Source: Gp13-AA77 sp035946735
GTDB lineage: Bacteria; Acidobacteriota; Terriglobia; UBA7540
Assembly (NCBI GenBank): GCA_035946735.1
Contig: DASYYZ010000182.1
Location: 1 to 64,000, forward strand
Direction of reading: 5' to 3'
Length of the DNA stretch: 64,000 nt
The notes under the pieces are model-generated. The model saw nothing but the letters and a program-made list of their open reading frames with translations. It was not told the origin of the DNA and made no database searches. Below, in pieces: positions 35,498 through 44,970 of the stretch; position 1 is the stretch's first letter; each line of letters starts with the position of its first letter. A program made the position numbers and the translations under genes.

Positions 35498-35880
35498 TCA
35501 CCCCGCCTGTGGGGGACACTCTACCTCCCCGACGCCCTCAGCAGCGATCGGAGAAGCCACAAAACCCTGGCATCGCGCACCCGACGTGCCACCTTTTCCA
35601 GGACGAATGGAATGTCGCACCGTGTCAAAGTACGCTCGTAGGTCCAAATCGACGACATAGGTTATGTGTCTCACGATGGCTCCCGAAACACGTCGAATCG
35701 CAGCGTTAGGATGACTTCTTCGGCCGGTAGCCAATCGATCCGGTTGGAAATCGGCCTCGAAAATCGGTTACAGGATCAGCTTCAGTGCACCCTAGACCAC
35801 CCGTTGGCGGACTCTCCCGCCTTCCTTCGGGTCCCCAGCTTCCGTAGCCGTTGGGGTCGATATCGCCACTGCACCCGCTC
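35498..35880 (-). pseudogene. Decayed group II intron reverse transcriptase/maturase fragment
   Basis: Reading the minus strand and allowing frame changes gives GALKLIL, PIFEADFQP, GYRPKKSS, AAIRRVSGAIVRH, TYVVDLDLRAYFDTVRHS, then after a shift VLEKVARRVRDARVLWLLR and SLLRASG. These are consecutive blocks of the LtrA-type reverse transcriptase palm (RT-1 to RT-4 region). There are two in-frame stops (after RQRVV and after KLIL), at least one frameshift before GYRPKKSS and one after DTVRHS. The catalytic YADD block and the maturase domain are missing. It is a dead remnant of a mobile intron, showing past insertion in the intergenic space between the response regulator and padR. Confidence 0.8.
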
Positions 35881-36535
35881 CTCGCTTCAAACAGATTTCG
35901 ATGCCCAGCCGCGTGCTTCGAGTTCACCAAAACACGACATCGCGCAACCTTGAGTGGCACGGTAGAGCGTCCGTGCCAGGATGCCCCGCCTTTCGCTTTT
36001 ACTTCGCTACTAGTCCTGGTGCTAGTTCGGATCGTGCGTTGGTGCCCGCCGGTGCGCGGGCCGCAGTCAAAGAGAAACGCTACCGGCCCGTTTTCATGGG
36101 GTTAACGCAGCAGTGCAGAATAGTGCGCAATAAGGCAGATGTCAAAGAAAAAACGGATTCCGAAAACCGTGAGTCAGTGGCTGTCCGTACTCGGGCACAC
36201 CAAGGTCTCCCCCCTCCTCCCAAACGGTTCAAAACTCTTAGAGCCCGCGAATCCAGCCCCCGTGCGTCGCGCGGGACCCGGTAACGAAAAATTCCGTGGG
36301 TCCAGGGGCCGCGGGGTGAAAGCGTACTGGAAGCACTGCGGAAGGGCCACGGACACCCGAACCAGGCGGGCCCAATCTACCAGGCTCAACATGAACGGCA
36401 AGCCCTAACCTATTGTAACTTCTGGGCCATTCGGCTCCCAGGCTCCATACATAAAAGAATTAGCCGGTTCGACGTAAGAAACTGGCTGGACCGAGCGTAT
36501 ATACTTTGTGCGTCCAATATAAGGGAGCGACGAAT

Positions 36536-36880
36536 ATGCCTTTGACCCAGCCGGATCACGAGTGGAAGAAAGGAAGCGCAGAGCTTCTCGTCCTGTCGTT
36601 GCTCGAGGGCCGGCCTCGACACGGCTATGACATCTCCAAAATGATCCAGATCCGATCGGGCGGGGCCTTGTGCTTTCACGTGACCTCGCTCTACCCGCTG
36701 CTTCATCGGCTGGAGAAACAAGGGGCGATCGAAGGGGTGTGGGTAGAGAAGGCCGGGCAACGCCGGCGGCGATATTACAGCCTGACCACGGAGGGCAGCA
36801 GGCTGCTTCGTTCGAAGCAGAGGAGTTGGAAGGATTTCGTCGCCATCATAAGCCGAATCACAGGAGTCGAGCATGCCTGA
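36536..36880 (+). CDS. PadR-family transcriptional regulator
   Basis: A 114-residue winged-helix repressor: ELLVLSLLEGRPRHGYDISKMI at residues 14-35, then FHVTSLYPLLHRLEKQGAIEGVW (recognition helix and start of the wing) and RRRYYSLTTEGSRLL. The C-terminal dimer part is short, as usual for subfamily s2. ATG 36536 is chosen because GGGAG lies 8 nt upstream. Its end overlaps the start of the large permease gene by 8 bp, the standard acidobacterial PadR-ADOP pair, in which the regulator probably controls the permease. AT-rich half-sites just upstream (around 36500) are a likely operator but do not form a clean palindrome. Confidence 0.9.
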   Translation: MPLTQPDHEWKKGSAELLVLSLLEGRPRHGYDISKMIQIRSGGALCFHVTSLYPLLHRLEKQGAIEGVWVEKAGQRRRRYYSLTTEGSRLLRSKQRSWKDFVAIISRITGVEHA

Positions 36881-39611
36881 CTGGAAGAGCCTTATTCGAG
36901 AACGGCTTGCACCCTTCAGCCTCGCCGCCGCTGTGGAATCGGATCTCGCGGAGGAACTCGCGCAGCACCTTGAAGATCACTACCGCGAGTTGTGCTGCGG
37001 CGGGGCAAGCGAAGAGGAAGCCTATCAGAAGACAATCTCGGAGTTGGCGGACATGGATCCGCTGCGGGGGATGAGCGGAAGGAGTGACCGCATGGCGAAA
37101 TACGACGCGGTACCGGCCGGCGATGTAAGGCCCGGTAGTTTCATGGAAGATCTCTGGCGGGACCTTCGTTATGCCGTCCGCACCATGCGGAAAAGCCCGA
37201 CCTTCGTTCTGGTTGTAGTTCTCACGCTGGCCCTCGGGATCGGTGCGAACACCACCGTTTTCACCGTGATCAACACTCTGATCTTGAACCCGCTGCCCGT
37301 TCACGATTCCTCAGGGTTGGCCTCCGTCGGCCTGGCCAAAACGGAGAGCGCGTCGAACTCGACCACGCCCTTGCCGATCTCCTACGGCGATCTGAAGGAT
37401 TATCAATCCCAGAACGGAGTCTTCAGCTCGCTGGCGGGTTACACATCTCCGCACGGTATCACCTTGCAGGCCGACGCCGGTTCGCAGGGGATGTTCGCTG
37501 AGTTGGTGACGGGCAACTATTTCTCCGCCTTGGGCCTCAGCCCCGCAAGGGGACGATTCTTTCTGCCGGAAGAGGACGGCGCTCCGGGCGCGCACCCGGT
37601 GGCGGTGATGAACTACGGCACTTGGCAGGCGCGCCTCGGTGGTGCGGATGACATCGTCTGCAAGACACTGCGGGTGAATGGAATCGCCGTCACCGTCATC
37701 GGAGTCGCTCCGCGTCACTTCATCGGAGTGAATGCCATATTCGGCCCCGACTTGTGGATGCCGGCCGCCATGGCGGAACGTTTGTTGCCGAATGAGATGC
37801 AGAATGCGTTCACGGATCGAAGCAAAGCTGTTTTCTTAGGCGTGGGGCGACTCAAGCGCGGAGTCACCCGGGTGCAGGCCCAAGCCAATATGACGGCCGT
37901 CGCGGCGGACCTGGCTCGCGAATATCCGGTGGCCGATGAGGGCCACACAGCCCTGGTGCGTCCGATCCGCGACGCCCTCTTTGCCACCGCCGGCGGCTCG
38001 TCCGCGACGATTCTGTTTGGCAGCGCCGTGCTGTTGATCGTTGTGGGGATCGTTTTGCTGATCGCATGTTCGAACGTGGCGAACCTGCTGCTCGCGCGCT
38101 CAGCGGCCCGGCAACAGGAGATGGCGGTTCGCCTGGCGATGGGAGCAAGCCGCCGGAGACTGGTTCGTCAACTTCTCACCGAGAGCGTGTTGCTTGGACT
38201 TCTCGGTGGCGCATTGGGACTGTTCATCAGTTATGCGGGGCTGCGACTCTTGTTCGGAGCCTTACCAGCGACCGCAAACTTTCCGACGCCGAAGCTCGAT
38301 GCGACCGTGTTTCTTTTTGCACTGATCGTCTCCCTCGCGACTGGCCTCATCTTTGGCATTGTCCCGGCGATCAAAGCCTCACGCGCGAGTCTGGTGCAGA
38401 CGCTGAAGGAGGAGGCGCGCACAACGGGTAGAAGCCGGAGCAGAATCGCGCTCGCGAGCGCGCTCCTGGTGGGTCAGGTGGCGTTTTCGTTTCTCCTGCT
38501 GGTGACGGCATCCTTGTTCCTGCGAAGCATCCAGCGGGCGTACGACATTGACGCGGGCTTCCGGACGTCGCACCTTGCGGTCCTCAATACAAATCCGGGA
38601 CAGGCCGGGTATGGCAAGGCACAAACTAAAGCATTCTACAAGGAAGTCCGCGAGCGCGTGGCAGCGATGCCAGGCGTTCGGTCCGCATCGTGGTCCTCGA
38701 ACATGCCGCTCTGGGCACCAACAGTCAGCGGATTGCAGGTGGAAGGCCGGCCAAAGCAGTCGCAAGCAGAGCGAATCGCAACGGTTGTCAACACGGTTGA
38801 CCTTAACTATTTCGAGACAGCGGGCGTGGCCATCGATAGCGGGCGCGATTTTACGGAGATGGACCACGAGACCTCGACTCCGGTCGCCATCGTTAATGAG
38901 AAGCTGGCCCACGATTATTGGTCCGGCGGAGAAGCGTTAGGAAAACGCATTCAGTTGCCGGACGAAAACGAGATGCGCCAGATCGTTGGGATTGCGAGAA
39001 ACGCCAACTATTCCGCCTGGGGGGAGCCGCCACAACTCTGCGTTTATGAGCCTCTGGAGCAGAATTATTCGGATGGCATGATCTTGTACGTGCGCAGCAA
39101 GGGAGCTCCACAAGAGGTCCTGACGCCGGTGCGGCGAGAGATCGGCGTGGCCGGTCCGCAGATTCTGGTTGGCGGCACACTCGCCGGGCGCGAGATCATC
39201 GACGCGGGTTTGTTTCAGGCGAGAATGGGCGTGGCCCTGCTGAGTGTGTTCGGTTTGCTGGCGCTCGGGCTCGCCAGCATCGGGCTGTACGGGATCATGG
39301 CGTATTCCGTCAATCAGCGCAAACGAGAGATCGGCTTGCGCATGGCGCTGGGCGCGGCTCAGCTTAGCGTGCTCCGATTGATCTTGAAACAGGGAATGTC
39401 ACTGGTGGTGACGGGCGTGCTAATCGGCTTGACGGCGGCGCTGCTGGCCGGGCGGGTGCTGAGCAGAATGCTGTTCGGTCTGAGGGCAAGCGATCCGATC
39501 AGCATCGCAGGAGCAGCGGCAGTGCTCCTGGCAGTCGCGCTTCTGGCGTGTTACCTGCCGGCTCGCCGGGCAAGCCGCGTCGATCCTTTGGTGGCGTTGC
39601 GCGAAGGGTAG
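36873..39611 (+). CDS. ADOP-type duplicated ABC permease (MacB/FtsX-like)
   Basis: A 912-residue permease with an N-terminal soluble part of about 95 residues (LAPFSLAAAVESDLAEELAQ), a helix with the family phrase VLTLALGIGANTTVFTVIN, then MacB-type periplasmic domain, FtsX-type helices (VLLIVVGIVLLIACSNVANL; ARQQEMAVRLAMGASRRRLV), a second periplasmic domain and a second set of helices (LSVFGLLALGLASIGLYGIM; KREIGLRMALGAAQLSVLRL). The duplicated periplasmic-FtsX arrangement without an ATPase next to it is the hallmark of acidobacterial duplicated orphan permeases. It may export small molecules or act in a mechanotransmission-type efflux; the substrate is unknown. It is translationally coupled to padR. 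Confidence 0.9.
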   Translation: MPDWKSLIRERLAPFSLAAAVESDLAEELAQHLEDHYRELCCGGASEEEAYQKTISELADMDPLRGMSGRSDRMAKYDAVPAGDVRPGSFMEDLWRDLRYAVRTMRKSPTFVLVVVLTLALGIGANTTVFTVINTLILNPLPVHDSSGLASVGLAKTESASNSTTPLPISYGDLKDYQSQNGVFSSLAGYTSPHGITLQADAGSQGMFAELVTGNYFSALGLSPARGRFFLPEEDGAPGAHPVAVMNYGTWQARLGGADDIVCKTLRVNGIAVTVIGVAPRHFIGVNAIFGPDLWMPAAMAERLLPNEMQNAFTDRSKAVFLGVGRLKRGVTRVQAQANMTAVAADLAREYPVADEGHTALVRPIRDALFATAGGSSATILFGSAVLLIVVGIVLLIACSNVANLLLARSAARQQEMAVRLAMGASRRRLVRQLLTESVLLGLLGGALGLFISYAGLRLLFGALPATANFPTPKLDATVFLFALIVSLATGLIFGIVPAIKASRASLVQTLKEEARTTGRSRSRIALASALLVGQVAFSFLLLVTASLFLRSIQRAYDIDAGFRTSHLAVLNTNPGQAGYGKAQTKAFYKEVRERVAAMPGVRSASWSSNMPLWAPTVSGLQVEGRPKQSQAERIATVVNTVDLNYFETAGVAIDSGRDFTEMDHETSTPVAIVNEKLAHDYWSGGEALGKRIQLPDENEMRQIVGIARNANYSAWGEPPQLCVYEPLEQNYSDGMILYVRSKGAPQEVLTPVRREIGVAGPQILVGGTLAGREIIDAGLFQARMGVALLSVFGLLALGLASIGLYGIMAYSVNQRKREIGLRMALGAAQLSVLRLILKQGMSLVVTGVLIGLTAALLAGRVLSRMLFGLRASDPISIAGAAAVLLAVALLACYLPARRASRVDPLVALREG

Positions 39612-39774
39612 CGTCAGAAAGATCCAGTGATTTGAAATTATCTTCCTGGGCCTCGTAAAAAGCTTTGTCTGTGGGATCAGATCGCAAGGAAATAAGGGGC
39701 GATTCGCTCACTCTTATTCCATCAAGGTAGTGAGTAAGCGGTGAGTTCAAACTGACCCACTACAACCTTTCCCC

Positions 39775-41217
39775 TCATTCCGCCTTGCTTGACTTCGCCA
39801 CCAGGGTGAAAACCGCCTCCGCGGGCAGTTCGATTTCGGCGTAGCCGTCCTGCACGGGCACCGTCAGTACTTTCTGGCAATCGAGTTCGCGCGTAGTTTC
39901 ATAGAGATCCCAGCTTAGGAGTCCCGCGCCGGCCCCGGGGATTTCGATGCGAAAGCGGCTGGGCCCCCCATCTTTTACCCCCACGATCGCCAGCGAATCC
40001 ACAGAAGGGCCTTGGAAAGCGGACACGGTCAGCCCGGGGGCGTCGGTGGTGGCCGCCACCCTCCGCCAACCCGGCCGTATGAAGTGGTAAAGCTGCCGGG
40101 TCGCGTAATAGCTCTTCTTCGGCGAATAGACCTGGCTGGCGCTGGTGAATAGCCCGTAATAGCAGAGCCGCTTCATGCACTCCTCGTAATCGTCAAAGGC
40201 GTCGAAATAAAATAAAGCGCCGGCGCCTTGATTGAGCGCTGTCAAGGCGCGCCGGTTGGCGGCCAGTGCGTACTTCCTCCACTGGTTCTCAAAGGTTTTG
40301 TCCCGATCGTTCAGGTCTCCATATTCTGTGAGCCAGACGGGAACCTGAGGATACTTGCTGGCTTTCACGCGCTCCGCCTGCGGGCCCACCGAAGTGTCAC
40401 TGTAGCTGTGAAAGGTGAAGGCTCCCACCTGTGCCATCAACGCGTCGTCTTTCAGGATGGGATCAGTGTAGTCGTTAGTGATGACGGCGTTGTCCGGCGC
40501 GGCCAATCGGACGTCACCCAGGCCTTCTCTCTTGAGCCGCTGCGCCACAGCCTCCAGAACTTTCGGAGCCTCGTCAGGGTCGATCCGCGGACCCTCCGGA
40601 GGGTAGCAGTCAGTTTCGTTAAAGGGGCTGAAGTAGTCGAAGTCAATGTGCTCGTGATTGCGCGCGTACATCAGCATTGAGACCACTTCTTCGGCGAACT
40701 CGTCGTACATGGCGGGACTCAAGTGTCCCTGCCGGTCCGCAGGAACATCCTCGTGGCACACCCGATGTTGCGGTGGCAGCACTTTGTTATCCGTCATCCA
40801 GGCCGGCACCGGTCCCATCAAGGCGAGCATGGGACGAATTCCCCGCGAGTTCAGGTAGTGGAGCCCGTTCCAGGTGGCTTCAAAAATCGGATGAGAGTAG
40901 CGGTTGTTGTAGTACTCCCAATTCATGACGTTGGGATCGTTGTTGTCGTTGTATTCCTCCCAATTGCTATAGACCAGGTAGGGCACGACGCGGAACATCG
41001 TGACCCCGAGATCGTCAATCAGCTTGTCGAACATCGCCCTCTGATCGTTCCGGAAGTAAGGTCCGGTGTAATTGATGCCGAATCCCTGGATCTCCTGGTA
41101 CTGCTGCTTGGGATTAATCTGGATGCGCGCGCTTGCTTGTTGATCCTGCGCGCGGACCGGCGCCATGATCAAAAACGCCGTCACAACTGCCAACCATACC
41201 TCTCGATTCTTCGACAT
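39775..41217 (-). CDS. Glycoside hydrolase, GH30-like
   Basis: A 480-residue secreted hydrolase with a signal peptide (EVWLAVVTAFLIMAPVRAQ) and a clan-A TIM barrel starting EIQGFGINYTGPYF, followed by a beta domain at the end (EIELPAEAVFTLVAK). The acid/base Glu is E201 in SPFNETDCYPP, the nucleophile E298 in VWLTEYGD, the standard strands 4 and 7 of GH30. Family members hydrolyse beta-1,6-glucan, galactan, xylan or fucosides. ATG 41217 has GGGAG 6 nt upstream and lies 15 bp after the receptor stop, so this enzyme is co-transcribed with its TonB receptor and probably cuts the same glycan. Confidence 0.85.
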   Translation of the reverse strand: MSKNREVWLAVVTAFLIMAPVRAQDQQASARIQINPKQQYQEIQGFGINYTGPYFRNDQRAMFDKLIDDLGVTMFRVVPYLVYSNWEEYNDNNDPNVMNWEYYNNRYSHPIFEATWNGLHYLNSRGIRPMLALMGPVPAWMTDNKVLPPQHRVCHEDVPADRQGHLSPAMYDEFAEEVVSMLMYARNHEHIDFDYFSPFNETDCYPPEGPRIDPDEAPKVLEAVAQRLKREGLGDVRLAAPDNAVITNDYTDPILKDDALMAQVGAFTFHSYSDTSVGPQAERVKASKYPQVPVWLTEYGDLNDRDKTFENQWRKYALAANRRALTALNQGAGALFYFDAFDDYEECMKRLCYYGLFTSASQVYSPKKSYYATRQLYHFIRPGWRRVAATTDAPGLTVSAFQGPSVDSLAIVGVKDGGPSRFRIEIPGAGAGLLSWDLYETTRELDCQKVLTVPVQDGYAEIELPAEAVFTLVAKSSKAE

Positions 41218-41231
41218 CGTCAACTCCCGGG

Positions 41232-44200
41232 TTAGAAGATGAGCTTGGCAGCAACCTGACCGATACGTCCTGGGTTTGCCCTGGTCACAAATCCAAAGGC
41301 CGAGCTCAGGAAATTTCCCTGCGGCTCCTCGAATTGCGCGTGGTTAAAGGTGTTGAAGAACTCCGCGCGGAATTGGAGCTGCTTTGATTCCGTAAGCTTG
41401 AGGTCTTTTGTCAGCGCCATGTCCCAGTTGTTAATGCCAGGTCCGTGGAAGAAGCGGCGACTGGCGGTTCCGAGCCCTCCCAGTGGCTCCGCAGAGAACA
41501 AGGCGATATTGAAATAAGGGTTCGTGCCCGTTGCGGGATTGGCTTTTCGTGGGTCGGTCCTTTGCAGATTACCAGGGGTGAAGTTCGGCTCATCAACCGT
41601 ATTACCGGTAGGGCCCCCGTATGCGGTACCGAGGAGCGAGTTGTCGTCAGGCTCGGTGAGGAACACGGGCAGGCCCGTAGAAAAACGTGTAATGCCGCTG
41701 ACCGCCCAGCCACTGGCCAGGCGGGACGGAAGACGGAGTTTGTCAAAAGGCAGGCGATACCTGTAACTGGTCACGAAGTTGTTGGTGGCATCGAAAGCGG
41801 ACAACGCCTTAGTAATCTTATAGTTGAGCGGGTTAATCGCGTCGCCCTGGCCCCCACCCCAACCCGACGCGTTGTCAAGCGACTTGCTGTAGGTATACCC
41901 CGCGAGCAGCTCGAGGCGCCCAACGACGTGCCGGAATGAGACCTCCAGGGCGTTGTAATTGGAATTGGCCATGGTATCAAACCAGTCGTTACTGCCAAAA
42001 GCCGGACCAAACGGAGCCCGCGTGCTGTTGATGACTCCTCCGCTTACGGGAAAATACGTTCCATTTTCGCCAAAAGGCCCGCAAGTGGGGGTTCCCGGCA
42101 TCACTTGGCTTGCCTGGCTTACGCTCAGACAGAGAGCGGGATTGCCCGGATTAGCTTCCAAGGACGCGATAAGCCGGTGGCCTTGCGAACCCACGTAACT
42201 CAGGCTCAGCAAGGTGGCGAGTCCGAACTGCCGCTGAATAGAAAACTCATATTCCTCGGCGTAGGGAACGCGATTGTGGAGATAGGCCGTCGGCGAACTC
42301 GAAATGGGCTCGAAAATGGACCAGTTGATGGAGTTGTCGGGATTTTTGGGCCCGACATTGAGCGGCGGGAGGGGAACAGGGAACCGTTGACCTTCGTTGT
42401 TGCCCGTGCCCCGATCGATAAATGGGCTAGCAAAGAGCGGTGGTTCGGGACTTACCCAAAAATTTCCGAAGGGGGCGTCATCACTCGAGTTGATGTTGCC
42501 AACGTCTTCGAATGCCGTATAGTAAATCCCAAACCCGGCGCGGACGCTGGTCTTACCAGGCCCCCCCAGCACCTTACCTAAGAATCCTCCCTGGACATCG
42601 GGAGCATACGCCAAACCGATGCGAGGGGCGAAATTGTGGTAACGAGTGGGGGCGACCGTGGATGGAACCCCCGGATCTCCGGGGAAATCCCAGCCGACCG
42701 GCGCACCCGGATATACCCTCGATTGCTGTCCCGGCACCAGGGCTTGTATTTCGTTATGGGCCTCCCACCAGGGCGAGCTGACTTCCCAGCGCAAGCCGTA
42801 ATTCAGCGTCAAATTATGCGCGGCCCGCCAACTGTCCTGGGCATACAGAGCGAAATAGCGGTCGCGCGTGTACATGGGCGGTTCCTGGCCTTGGACATAC
42901 GCGGTGGGCGCCCCGATCAGGAAGTCGGCAAAGTCAACACCTGTCTCTGATCCGCTAAATGAGAACGACCCATTATTGTTGATGTTTTGGAAATAAGTGA
43001 CCTGGTCGTAATGGAAGCTCCCGCCAAACTTGATCGTGTGAGTGCCCTTCACTTTCGCAAAGTTGTCGAGCGCCTGGTAGGTATTCTCCGGTCGCGTATT
43101 TGAGCTATCGGCTCTCCCGATGCTGAAGTTGTTGAAGCCCACAGGCTCAACACCCTGATAGGGTGCAAGCGGCACGATGCCGGATGTGCCCCGGCCCACC
43201 ACAAAACCCTGGGAACTGAGGGACGGTCCCAACCCGCCCGCAGGTGTGGAAATGACAATGAAGTTTCGCAGATATTGAACCCGGACCTCGTTGACCGAAT
43301 CGGGGCCGAATGACTTGATGAGGCCCAAGTTGAACAACTGCGTCTTGCCGCGGGAGCTCGCGGCGAATCCGGGAACGCTTGCTCCTCCGTAGGGATTCAG
43401 CAAATTGAAGTCGTCCACGGAATAGTAGCCCGACAACATACCGAGCCGGCTGTTGACGTCCAGCCGCACGCTGCCTTTGTCGTCGCGCAAGGTTTGATCG
43501 TACGCCGAAGTGGTAAAGAAGTCCGAACCGACGTTGGGAAGTGGAATGTACTGCATCAGTGCCTTGGTGGGAGCAGTAAACGCCGTTTGAGGGACAACCG
43601 CATTGGGGAAAACGCAGGCCGTTGAAGCCGTGCACCCGGGCGCGTAGTAGGCCTCGCCGGCTTTTACAGGGTAACCCAGTTCCTGAGACAGCGTTTGCGC
43701 CCAGGAAGACCCGCCCACCGTGCCGGTAAGTTGGCTAGCCATGTCGGCCAGATTGCCCGTGCGGTCGGCAACGGAGGGCACCGGGATTACGCCGGTGTCC
43801 ACTCCCGCCACCAGGCGCGTTCCCTGGTAGTCACTGAAAAAGAACCCCTTGTCATGCCGAATCGGTCCGCCGACCGTGCCTCCAAACTGGTTCTGATGCA
43901 AGTCCGCCCGGGCCGGGGAGAAGAAGTTTCGTGAATCCAGATCGGGATTGCGGATAAATTCAAAAGCGTCTCCGTGGAATTGGTTTGTACCTGACTTGGT
44001 AATGACGTTGATCAGTCCGCCCGCGTAATTTCCATACTCCGCGTCGCCATTGTTGGTCACAATTCGAAATTCGGCAATGGAATCGAGGTTGGGGATCAGT
44101 GCGGCCCCCATTTCGATCGCCGCCTCGTCGTCGCCCCCGTTGACCATGAATCCGTTGGCAGATTCCCGCTGTCCGCTGATGGAAAGATTTCCCGGGTTGA

Positions 44201-44771
44201 GGCTTCCGGAAACCCCCGGGGGGCCGTTGTAGCCGCCATACTCACCCGATGAAACTGGAACAACGCCGGGCTGCAAAGCGAGCAAGTCGGTGAAACTGCG
44301 GCCATTCAAAGGGAGTGTGGTCATTTTGGCGGTGCCGATGATCTCACCCATCTGGGTGTTGGTGGTTTCAACGTGGGCTGCCGTGGCTGATACGCTAACC
44401 TCCTGCGTCACCGCGCCCACCTGAAGCGTGGCATCCACCCGCAGAGCGCTGTTAACGTCAACTACTAGAGCCGTTTGCCGGTATTGCTCGAAACCGGTGG
44501 CCTTGATTTGGACCTCGTAGTGGCCCGGCGGAAGGGCGGGTAAGGAATAAAACCCAGCCGCATTCGTCTCGGTCGAATTCCGGACGTTGGTCTCAGTATT
44601 GACTGCCACCACCGCGGCTCCGGAAACAATGGCCCCGGATGAGTCCGTCACGGTTCCGGAAATACTCCCAGTGACGCTGCCCCAGACAGCTCCTGCGCCA
44701 AGCAGCGACGTGAGTATAAGTCCTGCGAGTTTGCGCCTGGCGCTCTTGGCCACCGTCGATTCAACATTCAT
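41232..44771 (-). CDS. Oar-type TonB-dependent receptor (first paralogue)
   Basis: A 1179-residue outer-membrane receptor: signal peptide (LAGLILTSLLGAGAVWGS), carboxypeptidase-regulatory-like domain (about 32-110, SGTVTDSSGAIVSGA, GFYSLPALPPGHYEVQIKA), plug with LPLNGRSFTDLLALQPGV and INVITKSGTNQFHGDAF, and a long barrel of about 900 residues ending FVTRANPGRIGQVAAKLIF. It closely resembles the receptor at 50502-54044. ATG 44771 with GGAGG 4 nt upstream. A GTTCAA-type palindrome lies 110 bp before the start. It probably imports an oligosaccharide for the GH30 enzyme encoded just downstream. Confidence 0.9.
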   Translation of the reverse strand: MNVESTVAKSARRKLAGLILTSLLGAGAVWGSVTGSISGTVTDSSGAIVSGAAVVAVNTETNVRNSTETNAAGFYSLPALPPGHYEVQIKATGFEQYRQTALVVDVNSALRVDATLQVGAVTQEVSVSATAAHVETTNTQMGEIIGTAKMTTLPLNGRSFTDLLALQPGVVPVSSGEYGGYNGPPGVSGSLNPGNLSISGQRESANGFMVNGGDDEAAIEMGAALIPNLDSIAEFRIVTNNGDAEYGNYAGGLINVITKSGTNQFHGDAFEFIRNPDLDSRNFFSPARADLHQNQFGGTVGGPIRHDKGFFFSDYQGTRLVAGVDTGVIPVPSVADRTGNLADMASQLTGTVGGSSWAQTLSQELGYPVKAGEAYYAPGCTASTACVFPNAVVPQTAFTAPTKALMQYIPLPNVGSDFFTTSAYDQTLRDDKGSVRLDVNSRLGMLSGYYSVDDFNLLNPYGGASVPGFAASSRGKTQLFNLGLIKSFGPDSVNEVRVQYLRNFIVISTPAGGLGPSLSSQGFVVGRGTSGIVPLAPYQGVEPVGFNNFSIGRADSSNTRPENTYQALDNFAKVKGTHTIKFGGSFHYDQVTYFQNINNNGSFSFSGSETGVDFADFLIGAPTAYVQGQEPPMYTRDRYFALYAQDSWRAAHNLTLNYGLRWEVSSPWWEAHNEIQALVPGQQSRVYPGAPVGWDFPGDPGVPSTVAPTRYHNFAPRIGLAYAPDVQGGFLGKVLGGPGKTSVRAGFGIYYTAFEDVGNINSSDDAPFGNFWVSPEPPLFASPFIDRGTGNNEGQRFPVPLPPLNVGPKNPDNSINWSIFEPISSSPTAYLHNRVPYAEEYEFSIQRQFGLATLLSLSYVGSQGHRLIASLEANPGNPALCLSVSQASQVMPGTPTCGPFGENGTYFPVSGGVINSTRAPFGPAFGSNDWFDTMANSNYNALEVSFRHVVGRLELLAGYTYSKSLDNASGWGGGQGDAINPLNYKITKALSAFDATNNFVTSYRYRLPFDKLRLPSRLASGWAVSGITRFSTGLPVFLTEPDDNSLLGTAYGGPTGNTVDEPNFTPGNLQRTDPRKANPATGTNPYFNIALFSAEPLGGLGTASRRFFHGPGINNWDMALTKDLKLTESKQLQFRAEFFNTFNHAQFEEPQGNFLSSAFGFVTRANPGRIGQVAAKLIF

Positions 44772-44880
44772 GTTGCCTCCAAGCCGCTTACAAGCGCGGA
44801 CGATTCTCACGGCTGACACGTCTCAGCCTAGACCGGGGCCGCGAAAAGTCAAGCGGATTGCGGTGGGAATGGAGCGATTT

Positions 44881-44896
44881 GTTCAATAGGCTGAAC
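44881..44896. promoter_or_regulatory. Candidate IclR operator, site 1
   Basis: GTTCAA-N4-CTGAAC, one mismatch from a perfect palindrome, is 110 bp upstream of the first TonB receptor. It is the same 16-bp form as the two perfect sites at 49369 and 50262. Confidence 0.65.
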
Positions 44897-44970
44897 ACAA
44901 AGGCGACCAGCTTCGGCCGCGGCCGCAAGTCGGGTCTTGGACGGCCTCGCTCGTCCCGAACTGAACGGCT

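Larger units (their letters stand above)
35350..36535. other. 1.2-kb gene-poor stretch with intron-derived debris
   Basis: Apart from the reverse-transcriptase relic and the regulator promoter, no gene is supported. A perfect 14-bp AT palindrome, TTTATATATATAAA, lies at 35445-35458. The part from 35950 to 36500 is GC-rich without domain-like frames, and could be the remaining, unrecognisable ribozyme part of the intron or other decayed DNA. Confidence 0.45.

Noticed and set aside
36139..36408. Possible 89-residue basic protein before padR
   Set aside because: Low-complexity, Arg/Lys-rich, no ribosome site and no known family; it lies next to intron debris.
36490..36535. PadR operator upstream of padR
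   Set aside because: AT-rich half-sites are visible but do not form a clean inverted repeat, so no site is called.
39499..39750. Possible 83-residue gene on the minus strand at the end of the permease gene
   Set aside because: Most of it is antisense to the permease coding region and it has no domain pattern.
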